Made by a program: the position numbers and the translations under genes. A stretch of 64,000 nucleotides of DNA from Microcosmobacter sp040493455 (lineage in GTDB: Bacteria; Bacteroidota; Bacteroidia; Flavobacteriales; Flavobacteriaceae), in the NCBI RefSeq assembly GCF_040493455.1, contig NZ_JANFDA010000007.1:1-64000 (forward strand), written 5' to 3'. The notes below the pieces were generated by a model. The model was given only the letters and a program-made list of their open reading frames with translations, did no database searches and was not told the origin of the DNA. Of the stretch, positions 34,390 to 44,801 are shown piece after piece. Numbering within the stretch: the stretch's first letter is position 1; each line of letters starts with the position of its first letter.

Positions 34390-34965
34390 ATGAACAGTAG
34401 AATTATAACTCTCTTTATTTTTTCGAGTTTTGTTTTAAATATTGCCAACGCGCAATATGATTATGAAGCTTCGAAAGACTATCCTTTTGGCAAAGCCAAT
34501 CCTGAAGCTCCAGAACAGGTCAAAGATTTTCAACCCTTAATCGGTGAATGTAATTGCTCATCTGTTTCAAGAAAACAAGATGGTTCATGGGCAGAGCCTG
34601 TGGATATGATTTGGCGTTGGAAATACATCATGAATGGTTTTGCCGTGCAAGATGAAACGCTTAAGGCAGATGGGAAGCATTCTGGAAGCATCAGACAATT
34701 TATTGCAGACAGTAGTAAGTGGTATGTGCATTATTATTCTTCTATATCAAAATCTACTACGCTACCAACATGGGAAGGCAATAAAACTGAAGATGGTAAA
34801 ATCATACTTTACAGAGACCAAAAGGCTCCAAACGGCATGGAAGGCTATTACAGGATTACATTTTATGACATGTCTAAAAGTGGTTATAAATGGATTGGAG
34901 ATTGGGTAGACAAAACTGAGCAGATCGTTTATCCGACCTGGAAAATTGATTGTAAAAGGCGTTAA
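34390..34965 (+). CDS. Secreted protein of unknown function (DUF1579-like)
   Basis: From ATG at 34390 the protein has 191 residues with a signal peptide ending near NANAQ (residue 18). The frame is open upstream to an ATG at 34294, but that would put 32 charged residues before the signal, so I prefer the later start. The mature part has features reminiscent of DUF1579-type lipid-binding-like barrels (LIGECNCSSVSRK, IMNGFAVQDETL, YRITFYDMSKSGYKW). The LytTR-type repeats at 34209-34241 lie upstream. Confidence 0.7.
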   Translation: MNSRIITLFIFSSFVLNIANAQYDYEASKDYPFGKANPEAPEQVKDFQPLIGECNCSSVSRKQDGSWAEPVDMIWRWKYIMNGFAVQDETLKADGKHSGSIRQFIADSSKWYVHYYSSISKSTTLPTWEGNKTEDGKIILYRDQKAPNGMEGYYRITFYDMSKSGYKWIGDWVDKTEQIVYPTWKIDCKRR

Positions 34966-35018
34966 AGAATAGAAATTAGTCAGTATTTTTATTGGGAATT
35001 TAATTATCTGATGTTTCC

Positions 35019-35438
35019 ATGCCTTTATCGCCTTTTCATTTAGCCATACCTGTAGATGATGTTGAATTATGCCGAACGTTTTACAGAGATGTATTAGGAT
35101 GTAAAGAAGGTCGAAGCAGTGATCATTGGGTAGATTTCAATTTCTTTGGACATCAATTAGTTATTCATTACAAACCAAAAGATTCGATTTCCGAGCATAC
35201 TAATCCTGTGGATGGGAAAGATGTTCCTGTGCCTCACTTTGGAGTCATTCTAGAATGGGAGCAATTTGAAACATTTTCAAAAGTTTTAAAAACCAAAGGA
35301 ATTCAATTCATCATAGAACCTTATGTGAGATTTAAAAATGAAGTTGGTGAGCAATACACCATGTTCTTTAAAGATCCTTCTGGTAATGCGCTAGAGTTTA
35401 AAGCCTTCAAAAACACAGATCAAATCTTTGCTAAATAA
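35019..35438 (+). CDS. VOC-superfamily protein (glyoxalase/dioxygenase fold)
   Basis: A 139-residue cytosolic protein with the two-module VOC fold. It begins FHLAIPVDDVELCRTFYRDVLG, the standard first module, and ends with FFKDPSGNALEFKAF. Candidate metal ligands are His7 at the start, His65 region (HQLVIHY) and Glu near the C-terminus. Reaction unknown. It overlaps the convergent membrane-protein gene by 8 bp at the 3' ends. Confidence 0.88.
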   Translation: MPLSPFHLAIPVDDVELCRTFYRDVLGCKEGRSSDHWVDFNFFGHQLVIHYKPKDSISEHTNPVDGKDVPVPHFGVILEWEQFETFSKVLKTKGIQFIIEPYVRFKNEVGEQYTMFFKDPSGNALEFKAFKNTDQIFAK

Positions 35439-36129
35439 CTCTGGATTTTTTCTTCTTCCAAAGGAAAAAGGGCAAGTATATCAATAGAAAAATTGGAATC
35501 AGTAAAAGCTGAACTACTAGAAGATAATAGGGCCATTCTCCAAAATAATCCAGTAGAGATGCTGAGTCTGGCTTATGATTAAGGTATGAGTAATTAGAAC
35601 CAAGCATTTTATTGACAATTAGCATGATGACCACATACAGCTGGAACATTAATATTGACTTAAACACACTCTTTATTGTTGGTCGCATAGGGTATACGAA
35701 AGTCGCATAGAGGATAACGGTAAGCAGACCAAGATGTACTATCCAATACCTGAAATAATCCAAGCTTGGGAAGCCTTCAGAAATATCTGGTGTTATAACG
35801 CCTTGACTTGTCCCTGCTACTATCCAGAACAATAAAATTTCATACATCCAAAACTTTCTGTAGTGCGTAAAAAACGGAATGATCAATCCCAGAAAACTAC
35901 AGAGAAATAGTGGTAAATCTGTTCTATAATTGTAGTCTCCTATAATTATGTAATATAAATGGAAAGCAATGAGGGCTAAAGAAATCAATATGGCCAAGAA
36001 ATGTACAGCCCGATATTGTTCTTTCTTAGTAAGGAAGCGTCTAGAAGCCCAAATGAAGATTGCACCTCCTATTAGTGCTAATACAATTGGAATTAGGTGT
36101 TCTAAACTTCCTATCTGAACTCTATCCAT
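35431..36129 (-). CDS. TIGR02206/YwaF-type integral membrane protein
   Basis: From ATG at 36129 the protein has 232 residues with about six membrane segments. It opens MDRVQIGSLEHLIPI, and the conserved DLPLFLCSFLG segment and NYSYLNHKPDSASLLDYFGEWPYYL region match the TIGR02206 family, which has no known function. The frame is open to 36204, but that extension holds the terminator of the 36243 gene and the promoter box TATATTTG (36136-36143), so the shorter start is preferred. The ATG lies 7 bases after the box, suggesting a leaderless transcript. Confidence 0.85.
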   Translation of the reverse strand: MDRVQIGSLEHLIPIVLALIGGAIFIWASRRFLTKKEQYRAVHFLAILISLALIAFHLYYIIIGDYNYRTDLPLFLCSFLGLIIPFFTHYRKFWMYEILLFWIVAGTSQGVITPDISEGFPSLDYFRYWIVHLGLLTVILYATFVYPMRPTIKSVFKSILMFQLYVVIMLIVNKMLGSNYSYLNHKPDSASLLDYFGEWPYYLLVVQLLLIPIFLLIYLPFFLWKKKKSRVI

Positions 36130-36135
36130 ATCACA

Positions 36136-36143
36136 CAAATATA
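36136..36143 (-). promoter_or_regulatory. -7 box TATATTTG abutting a start codon
   Basis: TATATTTG on the minus strand ends 7 bases before ATG 36129 of the YwaF-type gene. Confidence 0.5.
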
Positions 36144-36165
36144 TGGCTAAACTTACAAATAGGGT

Positions 36166-36212
36166 TAAAAACAAAAACACCACCCTCGCCTGGTAGAGGA
36201 ACAAGGATGGTG
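36166..36212 (-). terminator. Terminator of the giant surface-protein gene
   Basis: On the minus transcript CACCATCCTTG (36212-36202) pairs with CGAGGGTGGTG (36188-36178) over 11 bp with two G-U pairs and is followed by UUUUUGUUUUU. The U-run and stem fit only the minus strand. Confidence 0.8.
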
Positions 36213-36242
36213 ATAGTTGCTATTAAATCAATAGCCTTAATG

Positions 36243-39200
36243 CTATTTATCTAACAGCACTTTTCTAATAGTTGTACCATTTTTAGTTGTGATCTTCACA
36301 TAATACACATTACTTCTAAAGTTCGCAAAGTCTACACTTATATTATTATCGCTAAACGACTTATACGTCTTTTGATATGCTCTAGAACCAACCAAATCAA
36401 ATACTTCTATTGTAACATCAGAATTGACTTTAGTCTCAAACTGTATATTTAATTTATCCTTAACAGGATTTGGATATAATGACATTGTTGGTGCCATTCT
36501 ATTGTAATCCTTGATAGATTTCTTACACTTGTTAAACAAACTTATGTTGCACGTTGTTACACAACCATTGGCATCAGTCACGGTAAGCTCATAAATTGCC
36601 CAACCCATTCCTGGCCAAATTTCTATTTCAGACAAGTCATCATCAGAAAGAATATCCCAGGTTAGGTTTTCATGAACTGCCCAAGAGTATGAGTACGGTT
36701 CTGTACCACCAGTAACTAAAGCATTCAAACTATTATTTTCTCCACATTCCATTTTACCAGATGGGAAATAAGGATCTATATTACACTCTAGCTCTTTAGG
36801 TTCCTTAATTTGAACAACAACTGTATAGGTACAAGGGTCAACAACTCTTGAAGCTTCTCCATTTGTACTAATCGTTTGAACCTCTACATCTGGCAAAAAG
36901 GCATGCACAGCATAGTATCCTGGCTCAAATTCTGATTGACCGCTCAGGTCGTTTCCAACACCATTCTTCTTGATGGTATATATAGCACCTTCACTAACAA
37001 AGTCTATTGTAATGGTACCATCATCTGCCCCATTACAGGTAACATCTGTCGAAGAAACTGCTATGAACACTTCGTCTGGCTCATCAATTGTTATTGTTTC
37101 TTCTATGATACATCTATCATCATCATTACCTTCAAAGAAGGCAACAATTTCATAGTCTCCAGGACCATAAAGCATACCTTCAACATAAGGCTGGCCATTT
37201 ATTGTAACTGTGGCACCTTCGGTAACAAAGTCTACTACTATGGTACCATCATTTTCACCAATACAAGTTACATCTGTATAAGATAAGTCTAGCTCTATAC
37301 AAATACATTCTGGTGCTTCAACTGTAATAGAGCTATCACATCCAGATGCTGTTGTTGTAGTTATCGTTACATCTTGACCATTCGGTATATCATTAATCGT
37401 CCATGATACCTCGTTATTTTGCACAGGCGTTCCAAAGTCACTAGTGACAATACCTTCGCTAGTAGTAACATTGACAGAATACGTTCCAAAGTCATCCGAC
37501 TCATTACATTCAGGATCTCCTGCTTGAATTGTTGGAAGTGGTTCTACAGTAACTGTAACTGTAGCACTCTTGTCTTCACAAGGTTCTTCAGCAAGTACAG
37601 TATATGTATATACACCTTCTAAGTCACCTACTTCAAAGATTCCGTCAGATGGCTGGTCGTCTGGTCCTGTCCAAGATCCGCCTCCATCAGCTAATACTAA
37701 CTGATTAAATAAATCGTAGCTTCCTTCATCATCTTCACAGACTTCTAAAGTTCCATTATCCCCAGCTTCAACATTAGTATTAACCACGACAGTTACCGTA
37801 GCCGTATCATCTGGACATGGCGCTTCACCTTGTACTGTATATTGATAAACACCTTCAAGATCTCCAACTTCAAATATACCGTCCGTTGGTTGATTATCTG
37901 GTCCTGTCCATACTCCTCCCAGATCTGCATTGGTTAATTGATCGTAGAGATTATAGCTATTCTGGTCATTAGAACACAGGGTAAGGCTTCCATCATCGCC
38001 TGCGCTTACAGATTCTTTACCATCTACTTCAAACGTAGATGTACAACTTACGCCATTTGGATTACAACGATCAAATGCCGTGTATGTAAAGCTTATGCTT
38101 ATGTCTGTATCACATTCGTATGGCGGAAGTGGTGGTAACTCTCCTAAATTATCAGCAGGCTCACAACCTCCAGATTTTGTAAATCCAGCTGCCCATGCAT
38201 TATAAGCATCTTGTATTTGCTGGAGCGTTTGATCATCACCTAAAGACACATCTACCGGACAATCCACAGTCAATGGATCAGATGGTTCTACTGTAAAGCT
38301 TGCAGTCTCTGTGAGTTCTTCACATAGATCAACTACAGTATAACTAAATTCTACAGTGCCTCCTTCGCATAAGTCTGGTGCTTCATACTGATCATCAAAA
38401 CCTCCTAAAGCATCACAACCACCTGTAAATCCAAACTTATTCATGAGATTGTAGAATGCATCTTCTAACTCGTCTTGTGTAGCAAATTCACACGATTCAT
38501 ACGACTCATCATCTACCTCTTCGATTTGTAATGTAGAAGAGTAAGCTCTTACTGTAAATGTACATTCTATAGCTTGTGTTTTACCACAATCGTCAGCAGC
38601 ATTAACCATGACGCTGATTACCTGACTTTGATCTGCACATTGCGTAGGTGGTTGAAGATTGAAAATATCTGCAGAGTATTCAACCTCTGGGTTACAGCCT
38701 CCAGTAGCACTGAAGTTATTCGCCAAGCCTGTGATCCAATCATTAAATGCTAGTCCTATTTCAGCATCTGATGAACAACCATCTAACACATTATTACCTG
38801 GACATTCCCCTACCAATTCTAATGGGTCTGGTGCAGCCAACTTGAAACTTGACGAACAAGACACGCCATTTGGATTACAATCATCAAATGCTGTCAACGT
38901 GAACTGTAAATCGATTGGTTCACCACAAACATATTCTGGTAATTCAGGAATGTCTCCTATGTTCGAGGTAGGATTATCTCCATCATTCACTTCAAAACCA
39001 GATACCCATGCATTGTAAGCTGCTACTATATCGCCTTCGCTTGTACAAGCATTTAGGTCTACTGGATCTGGGCATTTAACGCTCAGTCCTGTAATTCCTG
39101 GCACGAAGAATGTTGAATTACAACTTACACCATTTGGATTACAACGATCAAATGCTGTATAATCGAAACTAAGATCTACTTCAGTTCCACATTCAAATTC

Positions 39201-42200
39201 TGGAAGTGATGGAATCTGATTTAAATTATCTGTTGGGTTACAGCCTCCACTCTTAGTAAAGCCTTGTATCCATAAATTATAAGCATCTAAAATCTCCTGT
39301 TCTGAAGATGAAGCATCTAGAACCACTCCTGTTGGGCAATCTACCATCAATTGCTCAGATGGTACAATGGTGAAGTTTGCAGTTTCTGTCTGCTCTTCGC
39401 ACAGATCTTGAACGGTATAGCTAACCTCTACATTTCCTCCTGTACATAGGTCCGGTGCTTCGTACTGACCATCAAAATCCCCGCTTGCATCACATCCTCC
39501 AGAGAATCCAAATTGACTCAAGAAAGTAGAGAATGCACTATTCAATTCATCTTGTGTAGCATAATCACATGCTGGATATGATTCGTCTTCTACTTCATTC
39601 AATTCTAATGTTGAAACGAAAGCTCTTAGTGTAAACGTACATTCTATAGCCTGGGTCTTACCACAATCGTCAGCAGCATTGACCATAACACTAATGACTT
39701 GATCTTGGTCTGCACACTTTGATGGTGCTTGTAAGCTTGAAACATCGGTTGAATACTCCACCTCAGGGTTACAGCCTCCAACGGCATTAAAGTTTGACAA
39801 TACTCCTGTCTTCCAATTTCCAAAGGCTTCATTAATCTCTTCCTGAGTGGAACATCCATCTATATCGTTTAAAAAGTCACAGTGTCCTTCTAATTCCAAT
39901 AGCTCTGGCGCTGCCAACTTGAAACTTGACGAACAAAACACACCATTTGGATTACAATCATCAAATGCTGTCAACGTGAACTGTAAATCGATTGGTTCAC
40001 CACAAACATATTCTGGTAATTCAGGAATGTCTCCTATGTTCGAAGTTGGATTGTCTCCATCATTCACTTCAAAACCAGATACCCAAGCATTGTAAGCTGC
40101 TACTATGTCACCTTCGCTTGTACAAGCATCCAAGTCTACTGGATCTGGGCATTTAACGCTCAGTCCAGTAATTCCTGGCACAAAGAATGTTGAATTACAA
40201 CTTACGCCATTTGGATTACAACGATCAAATGCTGTATAATCGAAACTAAGATCTACTTCAGTTCCACATTCAAATTCTGGAAGTTCTGGTAAAGTATCTA
40301 TATTATCTGTAGGATCACAACCTCCACTCTTTGTGAAGCCTTGTATCCATAAATTATAAGCATCTAAAATCTCCTGTTCTGTTGATGAAGCATCTAGTAC
40401 CACTCCTGTTGGACAGTCGACCATCAATTGCTCAGATGGTACAATGGTGAAGTTTGCAGTTTCTGTCTGCTCTTCGCACAGATCTTGAACGGTATAGCTA
40501 ACCTCTACATTTCCTCCTACACATAAGACTGGCTCACTGTACTGGTCATCAAATCCTCCATTTGCATCACATCCTCCTGAGAACCCAAACTTATTCAAGA
40601 AGTTTTGGAAAGCTGTACTCAATTCCTCTTGAGTCGCAAAATCACATGCTGGATATGATTCGTCTTCTACTTCATTCAATTCTAATGTTGAAACGAAAGC
40701 TCTTAGTGTAAACGTACATTCTATAGCCTGGGTCTTACCACAATCGTCAGCAGCATTGACCATAACACTAATGACTTGATCTTGGTCTGCACACTTTGAT
40801 GGTGCTTGTAAGCTTGAAACATCGGTTGAATACTCCACCTCAGGGTTACAGCCTCCAACGGCATTAAAGTTTGACAATACTCCTGTCTTCCAATTTCCAA
40901 AAGCTTCATTAATCTCTTCCTGAGTAGAACATCCATCTATATCGTTTAAAAAGTCACAGTGTCCCACTAATTCTAATGGCGCTGGTGCAGCTACATCAAA
41001 TGTAGAGCTACACTCATCAATGTCACAATCATCGGATGCTTCTAATGTAAATGATAGACTTACAGCTGCTCCACATACATAATCTGGCAATTGTGGAATG
41101 TCTCCTATGTTCGATGTTGCATTAATACCTCCATCAACACTAAATCCAGCTACCCAAGCATTGTAAGCCGCTACTATGTCGCCTTCACTTGTACAAGCAT
41201 CTAGGTTTACTGGATCTGGACACGTTATCTCTAATGACTCCTCTCCAAGAACAACAAATTCTGAAGAACAGTTATAATTGCCACAAGCATCATTGATTGT
41301 TACATCATGCGATAGTTCAATCCTAGTACCACAATCGAATGGTGGCAGTTCTGGAATTGGACCAGAAATATCTTCTACCTGACAACCTCCTGTAAAGCCA
41401 AACCCTGACACCCATAGATTATAAGCATCAATGATATCTTGTTCACTTGTACCTGCAGGCAATTCAACATTGTCTGGACACATAACTTCTACTTCATCAA
41501 ATCTAATAAGCTCAAATGTCGCTGTTTCTTCTCCTGAATCACATAAGTCAGAAACTGCATAAGTTGCAGTTCTTGTATTAGCACCTGAACAGAATTCTGG
41601 CACTTGATCAACAATTGAAGGCACTGTAAACTCCCCAGATGGGTTACAACCTCCTGTGAATCCAAATAGAGCTATCCAGTCTGCATACGCTTGATCTATT
41701 GCATCTTGTGAGCCTAGATCGCAAGCGTTATAAGACACATTTGGCACTTCATTGATTGCTAAAATAGGAGCTGGATTGACCGTAAACGTACAGGTTACTC
41801 CACCAACTTGCCCACAAAGATCATTTGCATCAATATCAACAGATACTTGCTGTACTCCATTACCACATTCACTTGGTTTTTGAAGTGAATTAATTGCTGG
41901 ATTGAAATTCACTATAGCTGATCCACAAGATCCATTAGCAGTCATCGCTTGCAATCCAGAAATCCATGTATTCCAAGCAGCATCAATCTCTGCCTGAGTT
42001 GAACAACCGTCTAGATTTGGATCTGAAGGACACTCTGAGATCGCAAGTGTATTTTCATACGGCCCAACAGTAAATGTACATTCAATAGGTTCTGTATCTC
42101 CACAATCGTCCTTCGCATTAATCATTATAGAAACTACTTGTTCTTGATCACCACATGTATTTGGTTTTACTAATTCATTTATTGGTATTGAATATTCTAC

Positions 42201-44765
42201 AAATGCATTACAACCTCCAGTCGCTGAAATCGCATTAAGACCATTAATCCAATTATTCCATGCATCATTAATTTCCTGAGAAGTTGCACAACCTGTTAAT
42301 TGTGGGTCTCCTGGACAGTCTGCACTTAATGCTAAATCGTTGGAATATGCTGGTACTGTAAACGTTGCTGTAACTGGAGATGTTTCTGTACAGTCATCTG
42401 TTGCTCTTATATCAACAGATATCACTTGCTCATTCAAATTACAATATCCATCTAAAAGAGATAATGTATTTGGGTCTACTGAATATTCTACCTCAGCATT
42501 ACAACCTCCTGAAGCTGTCATACCATTTAACGCTGAAATCCATGCATCAAACTCATCTGCTGGATCAACACATGCTTGTGTAGTTACGTCAGCAGGCTTT
42601 GGGCTTAATGATAAATCGTCTGAATATGGATTGACTGTGAACGTACATACTACTTCACTTGTCTCACCACAATCATCAACTGCTTTCACAGAAACCTCTA
42701 CAGTTTGCGCTTGAGTATTACAAGGCGTTGGAACACTTATACTATTAAAGTCTGGTGAAAACTCTACTGAAGCATTACAACCTCCAGAAGCACTAAAGTT
42801 ACTTTGCAAATCAGATAACCAATCTGCCAGTGCAGAATTAATATCATCTTGACTAGAGCAACCATCCAAGTTTGGATCAGAAGGGCAAGAGCCTTCTAAA
42901 CTCAGTTCTGGAGCATTTATTATAATTATTTGCTCGCAAGTCGCAAATTCTTGTCCATCAAAATATAAGGTATAGGTTCTCGTAAATTCAGCACCGTCAC
43001 CATCACCACAGATATCGGTATCTCCTACATCTTCATGATCCATAGTTACAGGATCTCCGCATGATTCTATACCACTAAATACATCTGCTGGATCAGTGAA
43101 TGCATCTGGTACTTCACAACTTTCATCATCTATAGGTTGAAGATCACAAGTGGCCGCTGGTGTACAGCAAACTTCTCCAAGCACTGCGACTGAATCTGTA
43201 AATGTTCCAAAACAATCACCACTAGCTTCTACCTCTACAGTATAATTGCCAACACCAAGGTTAGGGATAACTTCATTAAGATTATTTGTGACAATTACTA
43301 ATGGATTAATTAAACTTCCGCCTGTAACTGTTATTGTATATGGTGCTTCAGCACCAGGAGATATTCCGACTGTAATAGTACCATCCGAATCGTTTTCACA
43401 AATTGTCGAGCCTTCTAAACTGGCTACTAAAGGACATATATCGTTAGCAATTGTAGCAAAACAATTGGCAAGATTATCTATGTTAGGATCTACCACATAA
43501 TCTGCTGTGATAATTCTAGTTTCATCGCCAGAACCGGCAGGATTATATGCCGTTGGACCAGAGATAGCTTGCAATTGACTTACATCTACTCCACCTCCTA
43601 CACCAAGTGCAAAAATATGAGTTCCTTCTCCTTTAATTTTATTGGTAAGTTGTACTGGATTATAAAGCTCAACTGGCTGGGTCGTATTACCACTACCACA
43701 GGTGTTAGAACTTCCTCCTGGATCGGTTTCATCTGGAGAATATGAGGTTGGCACACCATCTGTAAAGACTAATAATAAGTCTGCTGGAGTTGGCACACCA
43801 TCTGCTAAAATCATAGCGGCTTGCCAGTTGGTGGAACCAGTAGCGTTGTAAGTTTGTCCATTAAAAGCTACACCATCAAAATAACCAGTCATATTGGATA
43901 TTAATGTGGCATCCACTGCAGTATAGTCACTAACTACATATCGTGCTGTTGAGCTAAACTCGATTATGGCTACTCGTACTGGTGTACATGATAGCTCTTG
44001 TAAGAATGCTAAAACTCCTGCTTTTACATTATTTTCATCACTTCCTAAAGAACCCGATTCATCAATGACTATGGTTACATCGAGCTCTTGCTGACAGCTT
44101 ACACCTAAATCTGGATTCGGTGATGAATTAACTGCTGGGCAAGAATTACATTGGTCGCAAAAGAAGTCACTAGCATAAGGTGTACTCCTCACTAGAACAT
44201 TATCAAAACCATGTCGCTCATTTGTAGTACTATTTTCAGCTTGAACTCTTAGGTAGAGATTCGTTCCGCTTAGTGTCGGTGAAACTGCCGTTGTACTTCC
44301 GAAATTTGCGGTCTCATTAAAAAAGTTTATCCAATTAGTCCCATCAAAGCTATATTGAGCTCTTAGGAAATCATCAGATTCCGTATCTCCTTCTTCAAAA
44401 ACATCCAGAGAAACCTTCACTCCGCTATAAGATGATATATCTATAGCAGTTGTAGTCCAGCTTCTGGTGCCTGGGTTTAAATCTATACCGCTCAATCTTT
44501 TGTTAGATCCGGATTGATTTACATCAAAATCGCCATTGTTTGTGCTCCAAGTAGTAACTGTATTTGGTGTACCAGTCCCAGTAGTATCACCATTAGAAGA
44601 AGATTCAAAATCTTCTGACCAAATTGTGGTTTGTGCACTTGAAGCTACTATAAAAAACAAAAAAGTCAAAAATAGCAGTAATTGCTTTTTGACTTTAGGT
44701 AATGATAATAGGTTGTCTGTAATGTAACAACACAGTTGACATGGGTAAATAGCAAGAGAATTCAT
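36243..44765 (-). CDS. 2840-residue surface protein: vWA domain, 18 HYR-like modules, SprB-like repeats, T9SS type A tail
   Basis: Signal-like hydrophobic stretch at about 27-45 after an unusually long N-region, then a beta domain (about 45-195) and a von Willebrand A domain with intact MIDAS (Asp235, Ser237, Ser239 in DESGS). Residues 621-2250 are 18 Cys-containing modules of 80-97 residues. Each has an EIxxAYxxW helix, a GGC turn, and most end DxCG…CTFTV as in HYR-like domains. Two further repeats (WTGPDxQPxDGIFEVGDLEGVY), two SprB-type repeats (DVTCxGxxDGTI) and a type A sorting domain (YPNPVKDKLNI to VLLDK) follow. It probably acts as a cell-surface adhesin. Modules 8-11 and 12-15 are near-identical. 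Confidence 0.92.
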   Translation of the reverse strand: MNSLAIYPCQLCCYITDNLLSLPKVKKQLLLFLTFLFFIVASSAQTTIWSEDFESSSNGDTTGTGTPNTVTTWSTNNGDFDVNQSGSNKRLSGIDLNPGTRSWTTTAIDISSYSGVKVSLDVFEEGDTESDDFLRAQYSFDGTNWINFFNETANFGSTTAVSPTLSGTNLYLRVQAENSTTNERHGFDNVLVRSTPYASDFFCDQCNSCPAVNSSPNPDLGVSCQQELDVTIVIDESGSLGSDENNVKAGVLAFLQELSCTPVRVAIIEFSSTARYVVSDYTAVDATLISNMTGYFDGVAFNGQTYNATGSTNWQAAMILADGVPTPADLLLVFTDGVPTSYSPDETDPGGSSNTCGSGNTTQPVELYNPVQLTNKIKGEGTHIFALGVGGGVDVSQLQAISGPTAYNPAGSGDETRIITADYVVDPNIDNLANCFATIANDICPLVASLEGSTICENDSDGTITVGISPGAEAPYTITVTGGSLINPLVIVTNNLNEVIPNLGVGNYTVEVEASGDCFGTFTDSVAVLGEVCCTPAATCDLQPIDDESCEVPDAFTDPADVFSGIESCGDPVTMDHEDVGDTDICGDGDGAEFTRTYTLYFDGQEFATCEQIIIINAPELSLEGSCPSDPNLDGCSSQDDINSALADWLSDLQSNFSASGGCNASVEFSPDFNSISVPTPCNTQAQTVEVSVKAVDDCGETSEVVCTFTVNPYSDDLSLSPKPADVTTQACVDPADEFDAWISALNGMTASGGCNAEVEYSVDPNTLSLLDGYCNLNEQVISVDIRATDDCTETSPVTATFTVPAYSNDLALSADCPGDPQLTGCATSQEINDAWNNWINGLNAISATGGCNAFVEYSIPINELVKPNTCGDQEQVVSIMINAKDDCGDTEPIECTFTVGPYENTLAISECPSDPNLDGCSTQAEIDAAWNTWISGLQAMTANGSCGSAIVNFNPAINSLQKPSECGNGVQQVSVDIDANDLCGQVGGVTCTFTVNPAPILAINEVPNVSYNACDLGSQDAIDQAYADWIALFGFTGGCNPSGEFTVPSIVDQVPEFCSGANTRTATYAVSDLCDSGEETATFELIRFDEVEVMCPDNVELPAGTSEQDIIDAYNLWVSGFGFTGGCQVEDISGPIPELPPFDCGTRIELSHDVTINDACGNYNCSSEFVVLGEESLEITCPDPVNLDACTSEGDIVAAYNAWVAGFSVDGGINATSNIGDIPQLPDYVCGAAVSLSFTLEASDDCDIDECSSTFDVAAPAPLELVGHCDFLNDIDGCSTQEEINEAFGNWKTGVLSNFNAVGGCNPEVEYSTDVSSLQAPSKCADQDQVISVMVNAADDCGKTQAIECTFTLRAFVSTLELNEVEDESYPACDFATQEELSTAFQNFLNKFGFSGGCDANGGFDDQYSEPVLCVGGNVEVSYTVQDLCEEQTETANFTIVPSEQLMVDCPTGVVLDASSTEQEILDAYNLWIQGFTKSGGCDPTDNIDTLPELPEFECGTEVDLSFDYTAFDRCNPNGVSCNSTFFVPGITGLSVKCPDPVDLDACTSEGDIVAAYNAWVSGFEVNDGDNPTSNIGDIPELPEYVCGEPIDLQFTLTAFDDCNPNGVFCSSSFKLAAPELLELEGHCDFLNDIDGCSTQEEINEAFGNWKTGVLSNFNAVGGCNPEVEYSTDVSSLQAPSKCADQDQVISVMVNAADDCGKTQAIECTFTLRAFVSTLELNEVEDESYPACDYATQDELNSAFSTFLSQFGFSGGCDASGDFDGQYEAPDLCTGGNVEVSYTVQDLCEEQTETANFTIVPSEQLMVDCPTGVVLDASSSEQEILDAYNLWIQGFTKSGGCNPTDNLNQIPSLPEFECGTEVDLSFDYTAFDRCNPNGVSCNSTFFVPGITGLSVKCPDPVDLNACTSEGDIVAAYNAWVSGFEVNDGDNPTSNIGDIPELPEYVCGEPIDLQFTLTAFDDCNPNGVSCSSSFKLAAPDPLELVGECPGNNVLDGCSSDAEIGLAFNDWITGLANNFSATGGCNPEVEYSADIFNLQPPTQCADQSQVISVMVNAADDCGKTQAIECTFTVRAYSSTLQIEEVDDESYESCEFATQDELEDAFYNLMNKFGFTGGCDALGGFDDQYEAPDLCEGGTVEFSYTVVDLCEELTETASFTVEPSDPLTVDCPVDVSLGDDQTLQQIQDAYNAWAAGFTKSGGCEPADNLGELPPLPPYECDTDISISFTYTAFDRCNPNGVSCTSTFEVDGKESVSAGDDGSLTLCSNDQNSYNLYDQLTNADLGGVWTGPDNQPTDGIFEVGDLEGVYQYTVQGEAPCPDDTATVTVVVNTNVEAGDNGTLEVCEDDEGSYDLFNQLVLADGGGSWTGPDDQPSDGIFEVGDLEGVYTYTVLAEEPCEDKSATVTVTVEPLPTIQAGDPECNESDDFGTYSVNVTTSEGIVTSDFGTPVQNNEVSWTINDIPNGQDVTITTTTASGCDSSITVEAPECICIELDLSYTDVTCIGENDGTIVVDFVTEGATVTINGQPYVEGMLYGPGDYEIVAFFEGNDDDRCIIEETITIDEPDEVFIAVSSTDVTCNGADDGTITIDFVSEGAIYTIKKNGVGNDLSGQSEFEPGYYAVHAFLPDVEVQTISTNGEASRVVDPCTYTVVVQIKEPKELECNIDPYFPSGKMECGENNSLNALVTGGTEPYSYSWAVHENLTWDILSDDDLSEIEIWPGMGWAIYELTVTDANGCVTTCNISLFNKCKKSIKDYNRMAPTMSLYPNPVKDKLNIQFETKVNSDVTIEVFDLVGSRAYQKTYKSFSDNNISVDFANFRSNVYYVKITTKNGTTIRKVLLDK
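38836..40966. repeat. Tandem duplication of about 1.05 kb (period 1077 bp) inside the giant gene
   Basis: The stretch 38836-39889 recurs at 39913-40966 with long runs of identity and scattered differences. The period is 359 codons, so the frame is kept. Each unit encodes four modules (residues about 1264-1622 and 1623-1981). A third, more diverged copy lies at about 38010-38822. Confidence 0.88.
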
Positions 44766-44801
44766 AATGAATGATTTTTAGTTAAAACCAAACATTATAG
44801 G

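Noticed and set aside
35431..36204. Longer reading frame of the YwaF-type gene starting at 36204
   Set aside because: The extension contains the terminator of the neighbouring giant gene and the gene's own promoter box.
36936..37286. GGTAGG/TGTT-like promoter copies within coding regions
   Set aside because: Scattered partial matches elsewhere in the window lack the second box at 13-nt spacing, so only three intergenic copies were kept.
38836..40966. Tandem blocks as a CRISPR-like or transposon repeat
   Set aside because: The units are in-frame coding blocks of one protein with no spacers, no target-site duplications and no transposase.
38659..42714. Plus-strand open frames opposite the repeat array
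   Set aside because: They recur with the repeats because the codon pattern repeats; none has a start region or recognisable protein.
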